This document shows, piece by piece, positions 31,841 to 43,351 of a DNA stretch of 43,351 nucleotides. The stretch lies in NCBI GenBank assembly GCA_038496445.1, contig JALMLS010000512.1:1-43351 (forward strand), written 5' to 3'. Numbering within the stretch: the first letter of the stretch is position 1; every line of letters starts with the position of its first letter. The stretch comes from Trichosphaerium sp. ATCC 40318 (lineage: Eukaryota > Discosea > Flabellinia > Trichosidae). The position numbers and the translations under genes were made by a program. The notes beneath the pieces are model-generated. The model was not told the DNA's origin, made no database searches, and saw nothing but the letters and a program-made list of their open reading frames with translations.

Positions 31841-32013
31841 AAAATAATATACTAGTAACTCCCAATGAAAGTTATGTGCACAATAAAGCCATATAACTTT
31901 TTAAATTAGTTTATCGCTGTGCTATTGAACCTTTTCAGGTAGTATATGTTGTTGACGTAATACTGTTTAGTTGAGTTTTATTGAAGATTGTTGGTACTAA
32001 CATTTATTTCCAT

Positions 32014-33075
32014 TTATTCCACTTCTCCAATTTCAATGGTTCTACCTGGAGCAAAGAAGTTCAGTACTTCAGTACTCTTAGCAGAAGTCCATTCTGGTTC
32101 TTTGTCAACCGGCCACACATACAAACCTGAAAAACAGAACTAAGAATCGAGTGTAGAGTCAAAAACAGCATACCTTGAATGGTTCCATTGGATCCAGGCC
32201 ATGCCCAATGATTCACACCGTACACTTGCATTTTACAATTAGTCTCTATGCACAATGCAATTACTTTTTTGCCTTCAGCAGATCTTGTCTTATCGATGAC
32301 ATGCCCTAAACAACCATGTTAAAAAAAGAAAGCGTTTTGAAAAGTGGTTACCTTTGGTATCAAAGTGGATTTGAATACGTGGATGATCATGTACAACACC
32401 ATCATATGACACGGAAGTTATTTTATAACGACGCCATTTTGGAGAGTCTGTTGCATAGCGTAGATCGATACAGCTCGTTGGTGTATCAGCATCAGAAGGA
32501 ACAGGGACTGGTTTGATCTTTGCTTGTTCTTCAGTGAGAATAGACCAAAGTTGATTATCGGTATGGTTGCTTGTGAATTGTAAAAGAGCAGCGCCTTGTT
32601 CGGTTGTTGATCCTGGGACTTCCACACATTTACCAGAGTGAACGTTGATGATTACTTTGTCTAAAAGAGAATTAATTATATTCGGAAGAAAAATTAGGAG
32701 CGTACATCCTTCATGGTCTTCAATGTACCACCTTTGAGTATTACTGCCATGCCAATAGTATGTAATGATTCGTGTACCATCCTTCTTTTCTCCGTATAAG
32801 ATATCTAGAACCTAAAAAAGAACTGTCACAGATTTTCTGACAAGTACAAATTCAACTTACATCGTTGTTGAAAGCAGTGATCTTGTATGTTTGTTTTCCA
32901 GCAACCATATCCGATTTTTCAATCTTGTAAAGCTGTTTGGCATTGTCGGTTTCTTTCAGAGTACTTTGGATAATGTCACACACTTCTTTGTGTTAGCAGT
33001 TAGTCCAGTTTGTTTCGTCTCAAATACAAGACCAGTGTATTTGTTCTTTAAGTAAACAGGTTTGTCGTAACTCAT
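32014..33075 (-). pseudogene. R-type (ricin-B-like) lectin, copy 1, frameshifted
   Basis: This is an inverted near-identical copy of the lectin gene at 35990-37073 with the same five exons. The start is at 33075 and the stop at 32014-32016. In exon 1 the segment after ETKQTG (about 32985-33010) is one base shorter than in copy 2 and differs in sequence. The frame runs into TGA about 40 bases on. The large third exon (PGSTTEQGAALLQF, DNQLWSI) is unchanged in protein. So inactivation is recent, gene conversion keeps the arms similar, or there is a sequence error. Confidence 0.75.
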
Positions 33076-33611
33076 TTTTTATGTTGTTATTTGTAGAGTT
33101 GTTGTTGCGTGTGTTGTTGAAGATTGTAATTGATATTAAGGAGGGTAACAAGTATTCTCATAACGTGAGAATGACAGTTTTTTGACCGAAGGATATTTTC
33201 AGTTAACAATTAACTAAAACAGCAATGGAGTCTGTACAGTCGCTCAATACAATCAATAAAGAAAATAACTCTTGTGCTTTGACTAAAGATGAACGACAGT
33301 TTTTATAAAAACAACCACGCAGTATTGTAGCACCTAAACAGCCACAATCCTTTTAGCATCACGTGATATTTTCCAGAGAACCAACTTATATTCACACCTT
33401 GCGTAAGTGTCTAGTGTAGTTAGGATTGCTTGTTTATGTTGAAAATTTGTTAAGATACGTCAGCTAGAGAACATGCGTGGGAAACTAAGAAGACCGAAAA
33501 CAAAACGTCACATTTTCAAAACTAATTTATTCTTTTTGTAAACAATGTACTATGAAGTCATATTCCCTTACGACAAGGTCTGCTTCAAGAGTAATAGCCA
33601 TCACTTTATAT
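33076..33611. other. Lectin promoter side and actin 3' flank
   Basis: The first 350 bases are arm sequence of the inverted repeat and include the presumed promoter of lectin copy 1, AAAAACTGTC-type motifs (reverse strand near 33175 and 33293) and a CACGTG at 33360. The remainder leads into the actin 3' end. No gene was seen. Confidence 0.5.
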
Positions 33612-34902
33612 CTATTCAAGCCGATTTTTATGCACAATAGAAGGACCACATTCGTCATATTCTTCTTTAGGTATACACAATTGGTCAAACATAGGTAGGG
33701 AAGAAAGTACAGAACCACCAGCCCAAACAGAGTACTTTTTCGGTTCAACGATCTCAACTTTTATATTGTCAGATGCAAGAGCACTCACCTCTTTCTTCAT
33801 GCGATCAGTAATACCTGTGAACATACTAGAACCACCAGAGAGTACGATGTTACCGTACAAGTCTTTATAGAGACCACAACCACACTTCAAGATTGAGTTA
33901 TGTACTAACTCATGAATTCCAGGTGATTTAACATCAAGCAATGAAGGTTGAAAGAGTGCTTCAGGGCATCTGAAACGCTCATTACCAACAGTTATTGTTC
34001 TACCGTCAGGGAATTCATGTGACTTCTTGATTGAAGAGGATGATTCAGCTGTGCTCATTTCTTGTTTAAAGTCAAGAGAAACATAGCAGAGCTTCTCTTT
34101 CATGTCACGAATAATTTCTCTCTCGGCTGCTACGAAAGCTTGACCATCCTTTGATGGTGAGGCAAAAGAGTAGCCGCTTTCAGAGAGTATTTTCATCAAA
34201 TAATCAGTGAGATCACGACCAGCTAAATCCATACGCATGATACAGTTATCGATGGTTCTACCTTCGAAAATAGGTACAACATGTGTTACACCATAACCAG
34301 AATCAAGAACAAGACCTGAAGATATCAAAGTTAGTAAGTACGAAAGAAAGCAAAGAATTTGTTTTTGAATTTCTTGTTTTTTTGTTAAGTTGACTAGCAC
34401 ACCTGTTGTTCTTCCAGAAGCATACAAAGACAATACTGACTGTACTTCAGCGTATAACGCCTTCAAATTGAAAGTCTCAAACATGATCTGGGTCCTCTTC
34501 TCTCTAAAGTAACAATAGGTAAGCAAAAACAACAACTTCTTTTTTCGGAATCTTCAAAAAAAACAATAAAAGTGTAAAAGGACAGTTCTGTGTACTTGTC
34601 TGCTTTTGTGGTCAATGGTGCTTCAGAGAGGAGAACTGGGTGATCTTCTGGTGTAACATGGAGTTCGTTGAAGGCGGTATGCCATATTTTCTCCATATCG
34701 TCCCAGTTGGTTACAATACCACGTTCAATTGGGTACGTCAAGGTTTGAACGGCGCGTTTGGCTTGCGCTTCTTTACTTACGTATGATTCCTCTTTTTCCT
34801 TGCTGTGAGCGACAACAGACGCGAAGATAGAACGTGGGCAGTCATCGCCAGAAAAACCAGCTTTACACAACCCGGATCCATTATCTACCACCAAAGCTTT
34901 TA
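33612..34902 (-). CDS. Divergent actin
   Basis: Exons 34902-34596, 34503-34403 and 34315-33612 are phase-consistent, about 370 residues. A small first exon with the ATG must lie upstream of the acceptor at 34903 and was not fixed. The core matches actin: [80 protein letters not shown] and C-terminal [14 protein letters not shown]. Gln137 and His161 equivalents are kept. Unusual are the D-loop ([14 protein letters not shown]; the usual GVMVGM is lost), LDSGYGVTH in place of LDSGDGVTH (Asp157 position is Tyr), an insertion-like [15 protein letters not shown], and the end HKNRLE instead of HRKCF. Probably a specialised actin paralogue; it lies in the spacer of the inverted repeat. Confidence 0.9.
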
Positions 34903-35989
34903 CTATGAATGAAATTAGAGCGTGTCCGTTGCGTTTGAGTAAAAACGGGAGTTTTAGCGTAAAACTATGCTGACACGCGCATAAATGCTATAAAACAAGT
35001 TGTGGTTGCGTCACGTATGGTTATAACGCAATGAGGTTTTGTAATACCCGAAAGGGCCTGTTAAGGCTCTTGTACCATACCATTATCGTCACACATTTTA
35101 GTTTGTTGTTACGCTTGTTAGATTTTTGGTTTTCTGCTCTAGAAAATGTTACTTTTTAACCAAAAAACCATCAATTAGCCGTTCTGTTTTTAGCCGAAAA
35201 ACTGTCATAAGATTGAACAAAAAGGCCAAATGAATTTAGCAAATAACACTATGGACGGTGTTGCATGGTTCTTTAGGAGTAAACGTCATCAAAATAATGT
35301 TGACGCTCAGTTTTTGTTGCAATTGTTGAAGTGGTGGCACTGTACTTCTCGGCTACAACTTGAATTTTTAACCTGCTATGAGAGCTTACACGCACCTAAG
35401 TCCATCAGTTGTGGAATTCTTGTCTCTTTTTCAAGCTTATCTAGGCTCAAATTGGCCTATCTGACTCAACAAGCACAGTGCTTTGTTGCTGCTACTACTG
35501 CAGGCACAACAGCAGATTATTTTCAAGAACTACACAGTAGGGAATGTTAGTTGGTGTGGGATGAAATACTACGCTGGTTGATTGTAATAGCTGAATACGT
35601 GTTTCTAGTGATACACAAAAGAGAGAAAATAACGTTTCTCTGGAAAATATCACGTGTGACAAAAGGTTTGGGAGATTAGGTGTTCTGTATTTGCTCAATA
35701 GGTATTAACAGTGTATTGTTTAAGGATAGTTCATAGGTTGCTACAATACTGCATGGTAAAAAACTGTCGTTCATCTTGAGTCAATAAACGAATGTATGTA
35801 GTTATCTTATAGATTGCCTTGCGACTACCAAGACTCCATTGCTGTTTTAGTTAATTGTTAACTGAAAATATCCTTCGGTCAAAAAAACTGTCATTCTCAC
35901 GTTATGAGAATACTTGTTACCCTCCTTAATATCAATTACAATCTTCAACAACACACGCAACAACAACTCTACAAATAACAACATAAAAA
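34903..35989. other. Actin 5' region, spacer and right-arm lectin promoter
   Basis: The missing first actin exon and promoter should lie in about 34904-35100. A 106-codon open frame at 35230-35550 (+, MNLANNTMDGVAWFF) has no recognisable domain, and its leucine/cysteine-rich content is not convincing as a gene. From about 35640 the sequence is the inverted-repeat arm, with CACGTG at 35651 and AAAAACTGTC motifs near 35760 and 35882, then the lectin promoter. Confidence 0.4.
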
Positions 35990-37073
35990 ATGAGTTACGA
36001 CAAACCTGTTTACTTAAAGAACAAATGCACTGGTCTTGTATTCGAGACGAAACAAACTGGACAAATGGTGACAAACAAAGAAGTGTGTGACATTATCCAA
36101 AGTACTTTGAAAGAAACCGACAATGCCAAACAGCTCTACAAGATTGAAAAATCGGATATGGTTGCTGGAAAACAAACATACAAGATCACTGCCTTCAACA
36201 ACGATGTAAGTTGAATGTGTTAGTTTAATATAGTCGCAGCATACTAACAATACCTTAGGTTCTAGATATCTTCTATGGAGACAAAAAGGATGGTGCTCGC
36301 GCCATTACATACTATTGGCATGGAAACAATACTCAAAGGTGGTACATTGAAGACCATGAAGGATGTACGCTCCTAATTTCTGAATACACTTGTATCTTTG
36401 AACTAACTGTCTTTCAGACAAAGTGATTATCAACGTTAACTCTGGTAAATGTGTGGAAGTCCCAGGATCAACAACCGAACAAGGCGCTGCTCTTTTACAA
36501 TTTACAAGCAACCATACCGATAATCAACTTTGGTCTATTCTCACTGAAGAACAAGCAAAGATCAAACCAGTCCCTGTTCCTTCTGATGCTGATACACCAA
36601 CAAGCTGTATCGATCTACGCTATGCAACAGACTCTCCAAAATGGCGTCGTTATAAAATAACTTCTGTATCATACGATGGTGTTGTACATGATCATCCACG
36701 TATTCAAATCCACTTTGATACCAAAGGTGATTATTTTTCAAAGCATGACTTTTTACTTTCTTTTTTAACATGGTTGTTTAGGGCATGTCATCGATAAGAC
36801 AAGATCTGCTGAAGGCAAAAAAGTAATTGCATTGTGCATAGAGACTAATTGTAAAATGGAAGTGTACGGTGTGAATCATTGGGCATGGCCTGGATCCAAC
36901 GGAACCATTCAAGGTATGCTGTTTTTGACTCTACACTCGATTCTTAGTTCTGTTTTTCAGGTTTGTATGTGTGGCCGGTTGACAAAGAACCAGAATGGAC
37001 TTCTGCTAAGAGTACTGAAGTACTGAACTTCTTTGCTCCAGGTAGAACCATTGAAATTGGAGAAGTGGAATAA
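35990..37073 (+). CDS. R-type (ricin-B-like) lectin, copy 2, intact
   Basis: Five exons: 35990-36205, 36259-36364, 36418-36726, 36782-36913 and 36961-37073; 876 nt, 291 residues. The protein begins MSYDKPVYLKNKCTGLVFET without a signal peptide, so it is probably cytosolic or released unconventionally. Beta-trefoil features include the Q-x-W motifs TQRWYI (about residue 102) and NQLWSI (about 140), a 'SGKCVEVPGSTTEQGA' sugar-binding style loop and a NHWAWPGSNGT segment near the end. Ricin-B folds bind galactose-type glycans or proteins. It shares a tail-to-tail arrangement with the ankyrin/ART gene on its right. No toxin A-chain or enzymatic domain is attached. Confidence 0.85.
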
Positions 37074-37393
37074 ACAGAGATAGACGTTGATAGTACCTAC
37101 AATGTAATGTACTTCAATAAAATTCAAGTAAACATTATGTTGTCAACAACTTATACACGAACTTCAGATTTGTTAAATCTACACTAGTTCTAGATATGAA
37201 CATCAGACTTGCCTATACTAATAGGCCTCCATGAAGTAGTTCTTCAAGAGAGATTGAAATAGCTTTAGTTGTTGTGTTGCTAGATTCGCCTGTCACACTA
37301 CCTGAAAAAGGTTCAATAACACAGCGATATCCTAATTTAAAAGTTCTATTTACTTTATTGTGAGTACATTACTTTTCATTATAAGTTTCAATT

Positions 37394-40300
37394 TTATTTG
37401 AGTGTACTCTCATACTTAGCAATTCGAGAAAGAAGTTCAGCAATTTGAGTATCTTTTTCTTTCAATTTTGTGCATTGCTCTTTCAATTTCGCATCTTTTT
37501 CTTCTAGTTGAGCACCTTGTTCTTCCAGTTTGGTATCTTTTTCCTTGATCTTATTTGATAATACTTGCACTTGTAAATCATGTGCACTCAATTGTTTTGG
37601 CTTGTTCAAATTTGTAGCTCCCCATAATTGCCTGCACATGTATATAAGGAACAAAGTAAATGCTGTGATGACGTGTACCTGTTTTTCAACAAGTTCTCTT
37701 TGTCTTCTGACAACTCATCATCGCTATCTGAGTTTGTTTCAAGTTCGATTTTCTTGGCACTCTCATCATCGGCAACGCTCTTTGGTGTCTTGGTTGTTTT
37801 TTTGTTTTTTGGGTTACTCTTTTTTGATTTGGTTGTATTACGTTTCCTTAGTTGCTTTACAACTTTAATTATGTATCGTGCTACAGCTTGAACATCTAAA
37901 ATGGAATGTTAGTACTTTGTATTTTGTATGCAAGTTACAACAGTTGACTCTTTTTTGGAATACCTTGTGCCACAACCAACTCATCACACACTGCCTCATT
38001 CACTTTGTCATTTGAAACTGCAATTCCAAGTTTGTCTACCAATGCATAGTGACTCTGGTATCCTGGTTTTATGGGTTTACCATAATAGTTATCATCATCA
38101 GTAGGCTTTTCTGTAACCTATTACTGTTGTAAACAAATAAAAAGCTGAGGTAATGTTGGTGTACAGGATATACATTTCCGGGAGTGACTAGACTTAAAAC
38201 AAGAGTCAATTCTCGATTTCCTGATGTATCATATGAGCAAGCATATTCAAGGCTACGCTAAACAATACAGGTTAAGAATAAATTAAGAAACATGGCCATG
38301 TACAGTAAAGTAAACACCCTGACCATAATACCCGCCATCTAAAGAACTCACAGTACCAAATCCAGCTTTTACAATACTCAACGCAGCTTCAGGAGATGTA
38401 CCATGAACCATCAATAAAATGGGTGACTGAAAACGTGTAAGATGATTTAGGGTGAATGTCATTACCTGTTCTAAAGTGTTTGTACTTGGGCTGTTGTCAT
38501 TAATCAGAGCGTTAAACCTCACAGCCACTGCTCTCTTATGACTGTCTTGTTTCCATTCGTCTTTACAAAATAACTTTGGAAGTTCTCTAAATAGTAGTGT
38601 AAGCTCTTGTTTATAAAGAACCTGTAAGTTGTATTGGCGTTGAGTCAAGAGTAAGCTCTGTTGAGTTAATAGAAACTTGTTGTTAAACGTACTGATGTCT
38701 GTGTTTCACTATTGTATTGTACATCCCAAAGTTACAAGTCAAGACATTATTGCATACAAGAAGTGCTTCTACAACAGTGACTCTATCATATCCAGGCATT
38801 TTTGATAGCTGTTGATGAAGAAACTCAAGTTCTCTCTTGGCGACAGTGTTGTCATCAAACAGATTCAACGTTCTATAATCTGTTGCTTTTTCAACAGCAC
38901 CCCTTGCAATAAGGTTAGGCAAGTAGCAGCAAAGAATACTGACTTTATGTTAGATCTATCCCAATGATGAGCATACTGTAATCTTGGATTTAAGTCCCAG
39001 AAGGTTTCACTTTTTAATCCTTGAGTTTCAGCGTGTTAGTGTGACACTATTGAAAGGTGAGCTATACCTGCAAGTGTGTTACCAAGTACAAGATTTACAG
39101 AAGTAGGATTAATACTGTGTTCACAACCCTGGCACTCACACGCAAGCTTAGCAAATGACCATTTTCTAAGTTTCTGGAAGAAAGTTAATAACCAACTCTA
39201 GCACATAAATTACATGGTTTGGGTTATGTTCACCGGCACAATACTGACATAAAGCGACTCCTCTTTTGTTACAGTCATAGCACAGCAAGACTAGATAGTA
39301 ACTTAAAAGAATGCATTGTATAAATTATCACCTACGATTTTGTTTGGATATTTTAAGTGAGTTTGTACACCATCCTTCTTTTTTACATATCTCAATGCAA
39401 CTGGGGTGTTTTGGATTGATCCACATATCCTCAGGTAAGTCGAATAATAGTCCCTCCATTAATTCCCCGTGCTGAATCCAGAAACTCTTTTAAAAAAAAG
39501 CTGTTATTTGAAAGTCAGAGATGAAAGAGTGCCGTACCGAAGATTGTACAACTATGCGATCATATGTACATATTAAATAACAAATCCCTTTTTGTAATGC
39601 AAGTTTAAAATAAGATCGTGTTGGCTGTTATGATTACAATTAGTTTTACAAACTCTTTGAAAATGAAATGACATACCAAGTATTGCAACCATTTTGCAAG
39701 ATTGAGTCTCCATTGTGGCCTTTCTTCCATTGTTGCACAAGATAGCCATAGAGTGCTAGATTGCTTGCCATTTAGCATAACTGTCAACACAGTTTCAAAT
39801 ACAGCAATGAATGAGGAATCATTATCAACAACACCTATTACTATCCTATTAAATAGCATCTTATTGTGCCATATATTTGTAGATAGTGAAATGGCTTTAC
39901 TCATTTTCAATAACCTAACAAGAACAGAATTATGCCCATAATATGCTAAGAAAGGTTACAACAATTGCATAATTTTGACAAATGGGTACCTGAAAGGTGG
40001 AGAGCTGTCAATCCATTGTTATTCTTTACTTCAATATTTGCACTAGAGCCAAGTAATATTTCTACAACTTTAATGTGCCCATTACGTGCTAAGAAACACA
40101 AGTTACATCAAGTATATTAACAGTAAGGTACCTGCTAAGAAGAGAGCTGTCCCACCATTGTTATTTTTTGCTTCGATGTCTGCATTTGAACCAAGTAATA
40201 TTTCAACAACTTTACTATGGCCATCACGTGCTAAGAAGTGAGTTACATCTATCATTTCTTGACAACAAAATGGTACCGGCATGATGAAGAGGTGTCCACC

Positions 40301-41409
40301 CATATATACCCCTTGCTTCAATATTTACTCTTTGACCAAGTAATACTTCTACAACTTTACTGTGTCCATTACGTGCTAAGAAACAAGTTAGATATAAGTT
40401 ATTATATATATTAACAGTAAGGTACCTGCAAAGAGAAGAGCTGTCCATCCTTTGTTATTTTTTGCTTCGATATCTGCATTTGAACCAAGTAATATTTTAA
40501 CAACTTTACTATGGCCATCACGTGCTAAGAAGTGTGAGTTACATCTACCATTTCTTGACAACAGAGGTACCGGCATGATGTAGAGGTGTCCACCCATCTA
40601 TACCCCTTGCTTCTATATCTGCGTTTGATTCAAGTAATATTTCAACAACTTTACTATGGCCATCACGTGCTAAGAAGTGTGGTTACAGCTATCCATTTCT
40701 TTACAACAAGGTACCAGCGTGATGGAGAGCTGTCCATCCATTGTTATTTTTTACTTTAATATCTGCATTTGAACCAAGCAATATATCAACAACTTTAATG
40801 TGTCCATGACGTGCTACGAATTACAAATTACAACATTTGTACACTAAATACACTCAAGTACCTGCATAATGGAGAGGTGTGTATCCATCATTGTCTTTTG
40901 CTTCAATATCTGCATTTGAACCAAGTAATATTTCAACAACTTTAATGTGTCCATTACATGCTAGAGGTACAAGTTACATCAAATGTATATTGACAACGAT
41001 ATAGTAAGTCACCTGCTAGATGCATAGCTGTCCGTCCATCACTGTTTGTATATTCAAGGTTGGTACCCTTATGTATACACAGTGTTGTAATAATGACCAG
41101 ACCATTTTGCGCTAAAATACAGTTTTATATTGTATGAGCGTATTGTACATACCTGAGTACAATAGAATTGTCTCATCAAACTTTTCGTTACATAATCTGC
41201 TGTTTAGGTCATTTACTACAGATTGTCACAAGATATTAAAAGCCATGTTAAGAGTAAGCGCACGTGTTGTAATACTTTCGTATTGTCTGCGAAGTATCGC
41301 CAATTCGTCTACATTGGAACTGTTAAATGCACACGTGAAAATATCATGTTTCTCGTTACTAACCTTCTAACGATAGCGTTTCTTGTGTATGTTGTTTTTG
41401 TTCAGACAT
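37394..41409 (-). CDS. Ankyrin / UBR-like zinc / ADP-ribosyltransferase protein, paralogue 3
   Basis: Start MSEQKQHTQE at 41409, end TAA or similar just before 37394. It has eight ankyrin exons plus a half repeat. The zinc segment is more diverged in sequence but keeps every Cys/His (CYDCNKRGVALCQYC, EHNPNH, ACECQGCEHS). The helical part ELEFLHQQLSKMPGYDR is near identical to the other copies. The ART core is VHGTSPEAALSIVKAGFG with GGYYGQGVYFT. The basic/acidic linker is open and leads to a coiled coil of repeated KEKD and EEKD units (TQIAELLSRIAKYES). The linker frame that is broken in paralogue 2 is intact here. Between a QY codon pair and TLLFRELP it has a longer intron than the other copies. 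Function is as for paralogue 1. Confidence 0.8.
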
Positions 41410-42235
41410 CAAGCGGTGTAACGTGTGCTAGATATTAGATAAAATACTTGTATGTTTGCATGATATTCATTGATTTGTTTTGGGTCTGGTACAACACGTT
41501 AACTAAATGTTCAGTGATAACCCACAGTAACTCTGAAGGTGCTGTTCACCTAGCGAGGATGAAAGAACAGGCCTAAGTTGAAATGTGTGTTACCCAGTGA
41601 TATTGAGTACAAAATCACAACTTTCTAACAAACTATTCTATCCACATTTATATGTAACATGTTTTTGAAGAATAGTGACAACAAGTTATCTGACACATAA
41701 CGCGTACTTCACTGATTAGTGACATGTAAAAATAACAAGAATTTTTTTTGACCACGTGTTACAAAATAAATACTTATTTAGGTTGTAAATTTTTGTCCGG
41801 CAAACAACTGTTGACTCGCAATGTAGTTGACAACAAAGCCATTTTCATTTTCTGCTTATAGCAGAAACTTACTACAATTCTCAGTATGCAAACCAAAGTA
41901 GCAGGTAGCGTAAAAGGTTAATGGGATGCGTAACAGTAGATTCAACTGACAATAAAACGATGTTGATCAAAGACGTGTACCACTTACAGATTTAGTTGGC
42001 GCACAACGTTCAAAGCTCTGTGACAATATTCTAGGTACGAAATGTCATACGAGTATTTTCGTCTTAATGCTCATTTATAGGCTAGAAATGCTCAAAGCAA
42101 AGTGAATCTTACTCAAATAGTATCATTCATATTAGTACCCAAAAGGTTTGCCTTAATTTTCCAAGGAGGATTGTGATAGAAAAGTCTAAAGACGACAGTT
42201 TTTGTTCAACATTTTATGTGACTATCTTTTTCGCA
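41410..42235. other. Intergenic stretch, no gene seen
   Basis: The part to about 41510 is promoter-side sequence shared with the other ankyrin/ART copies ('TTGATTTGTTTTGGGTCTGG' inverted near 22866). The rest has a CACGTG at 41753 and an AAAAACTGTC motif (reverse) near 42193, but no convincing open frame or RNA gene. Confidence 0.5.
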
Positions 42236-43301
42236 TTATGCGTTTGTGTACCTTCTGTTTCTTTGTTGTACTGTATACATCACACATCCAATAATAGCAA
42301 GAAGAGTTAATACTCCCAAAGCAGATAAGACAATATAAGCCGCTCCGAAATCTGTTAGGAAAAAAGTTAAAGTTTGATCTGTTAGCATAACTAACTACAA
42401 GAAAAAATCCGTACTGCTTCCTTTTGGTTTCTGTAAGTGACAATAAAATCCAGTGAATCCTGAGTAGCATGAGCATAATCCTAAGATTGTTAAGTTAGTG
42501 AAAAAACAATCAAAAGAAACGAAAAGAAAGGTTAGTTTTTTATCACCTTTGTTAGCGCCGGTTATTTCGCATGAACCTGCATTACTACAATCAGAAGGGC
42601 ATATAGTTTGTGTCCATATTATCCAATCCTGTGGTTTTTGAGCCGTAGGAGTATGCACAATATAAAACCACGTGCCAGACTAAAAAAACATGAAAAAAGT
42701 AAGAAGTTACAGTTTAAACTTAGTAACAAGTATCAGAGCGTTATTTGCAAAATACCTCAATTGAAAATGTATCTATAACGTAAACAATATTGCAATGTTC
42801 CTCTGTGCAACCTAATTTGACATAAATAAGCGCCCATATATGAGTTAGAGTAAAGCTTTGCTTGTACAGAAAAAAACTGAGATCACCTTGTATGACATGA
42901 TTGTACTCTTCAAGTGCTCCTATAGATGCACGAACAGTAGGCATAGGTGAAAATCTGTGCTCAGGTGATATTGACATCCTATGATGTGACCCCAATTTTG
43001 ATAGTGAAAAGTAGTATGTGGTATCAGGCTCCAAGGTCAAAACTTGAACTAGTAAATGTATGCTTAGCACGTGTATGTAATCATGGTTTTTGTGCTGACG
43101 GTAGAAAATAGAGGCAAAATACTTGGAATAAAAAAGTAATATCAACACGTGGTAGGTCAAATGATAGATTTCTGATTGATATTAAGTCAGTTAATATGGC
43201 TGAATGTGGAAAGCAATTTGGTGCAAATAAAAAACAACGCAAGAAATAAAAGACGCTTGATAGTACCTCCTTTTGCTTCGAGAATTGTTGGCTCTATAAA
43301 C
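42236..43301 (-). CDS. EGF-like type I membrane protein, 5' part beyond window
   Basis: Exons in order: 43301-43268, 43048-42756, 42679-42547, 42480-42415 and 42351-42236 (TAA); phases agree. Further exons must lie right of the window. The visible protein has a beta-rich extracellular part (LTLEPDTTYYFSLSKLG, CTEEHCNIVYVIDTFS). Next is a cysteine-rich EGF-like module: CPSDCSNAGSCEITGANKG, then LCSCYSGFTGFYC. One membrane span follows (AYIVLSALGVLTLLAIIGCV), then a short basic tail QQRNRRYTNA. Likely a surface receptor or adhesion protein. The EGF module is split by an intron after ANKG. No ligand or closer family can be named. Confidence 0.75.
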
Positions 43302-43351
43302 TGTTAGAAATCGAACATCAACACATTTATGAGCGCACGTATATCGCAGTT

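Larger units (their letters stand above)
27900..33420 (+). repeat. Left arm of large inverted repeat
   Basis: It contains ankyrin/ART paralogue 2 followed tail-to-tail by lectin copy 1. The mirror image lies at about 35640-41420. Similarity is best in the inner part: lectin exons, the promoter with 'GAAGGATATTTTCAGTTAAC', and on to 'ATCACGTGATATTTTCCAGAG' shortened near 33360. It falls off in the ankyrin exons. Ends are approximate. Confidence 0.75.
35640..41420 (-). repeat. Right arm of large inverted repeat
   Basis: Mirror copy of 27900-33420: lectin copy 2 (intact) and ankyrin/ART paralogue 3 in tail-to-tail order. The spacer between the arms is about 2.2 kb and holds the actin gene. The boundary downstream of the ankyrin gene is near 41500, where homology continues with the flank of paralogue 1 (about 22860-22950). 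Confidence 0.75.

Noticed and set aside
35230-35550. 106-codon open frame as a gene between actin and lectin
   Set aside because: No domain, no coding-style composition, lies in the actin promoter/spacer; kept only as a note.
35990-37073. Ricin-like toxin
   Set aside because: Only the sugar-binding beta-trefoil type domain is present; there is no signal peptide and no A-chain-like enzyme.
20193-41409. Integrated giant virus or virophage
   Set aside because: Genes contain spliceosomal introns and there is no capsid, polymerase or packaging gene; only repeat families are shared.

Overview
The window is nuclear DNA of an AT-rich unicellular eukaryote with many small spliceosomal introns. Most introns are 40-250 bases with GT...AG ends, and several have a CTAAC/CTAAT-type branch site close to the acceptor. 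TAA, TAG and TGA all end genes, so the code looks standard. The gene set (Rac, a Rab32-type Rab, a heterotrimeric G-alpha, actin, F-box proteins, a pentatricopeptide-like protein, an EGF-type membrane protein) suits an amoeboid or related protist. I cannot name the lineage. Repeat families here (F-box, MORN_2, ankyrin, F-box/LRR) also occur in giant viruses of amoebae, but every gene sits in an intron-rich cellular context.

Layout. 1-577: Rac-like GTPase (-), cut by the left edge. 700-905: relic of a MORN_2 protein. 1104-4047: predicted mitochondrial helical-repeat (PPR-like) protein (-). 4199-9488: an 18-exon gene for a 1101-residue membrane protein with a mitochondrial-type leader and no recognised family (+). 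10532-13591: a G-alpha subunit fused in one reading frame to BTB domains (+). 14319-15260: F-box-like/MORN_2/membrane protein (+). 15545-16262: degraded arrestin-like sequence (+). 16471-18033: Rab32-like GTPase (-). 18639-20027: F-box plus beta-propeller-like protein (-). 20193-20978: F-box/leucine-rich-repeat protein (-).

From about 21 kb rightwards the window is built of duplications. Three paralogues encode ankyrin repeats, a UBR-box-like zinc-binding segment, an ADP-ribosyltransferase (PARP-type) domain and a coiled coil. They lie at 22952-26822 (+), 27911-31840 (+, damaged) and 37394-41409 (-). The second and third belong to a large inverted repeat that also carries an R-type lectin gene in each arm (32014-33075 broken, 35990-37073 intact). 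A divergent actin gene sits in the central spacer (33612-34902, -). Right of the repeat is an EGF-like type I membrane protein (42236-43301, -).

The most novel items are the G-alpha/BTB fusion, which parallels RhoBTB but uses a heterotrimeric G-alpha; the ankyrin/UBR-like/ART family, in which one 99-base exon equals one ankyrin repeat; and the palindrome around the unusual actin. All three GTPases in the window deviate at the G3/switch II motif. Exon boundaries were derived by hand by requiring splice consensus, phase agreement and family alignment; none is confirmed by transcripts.
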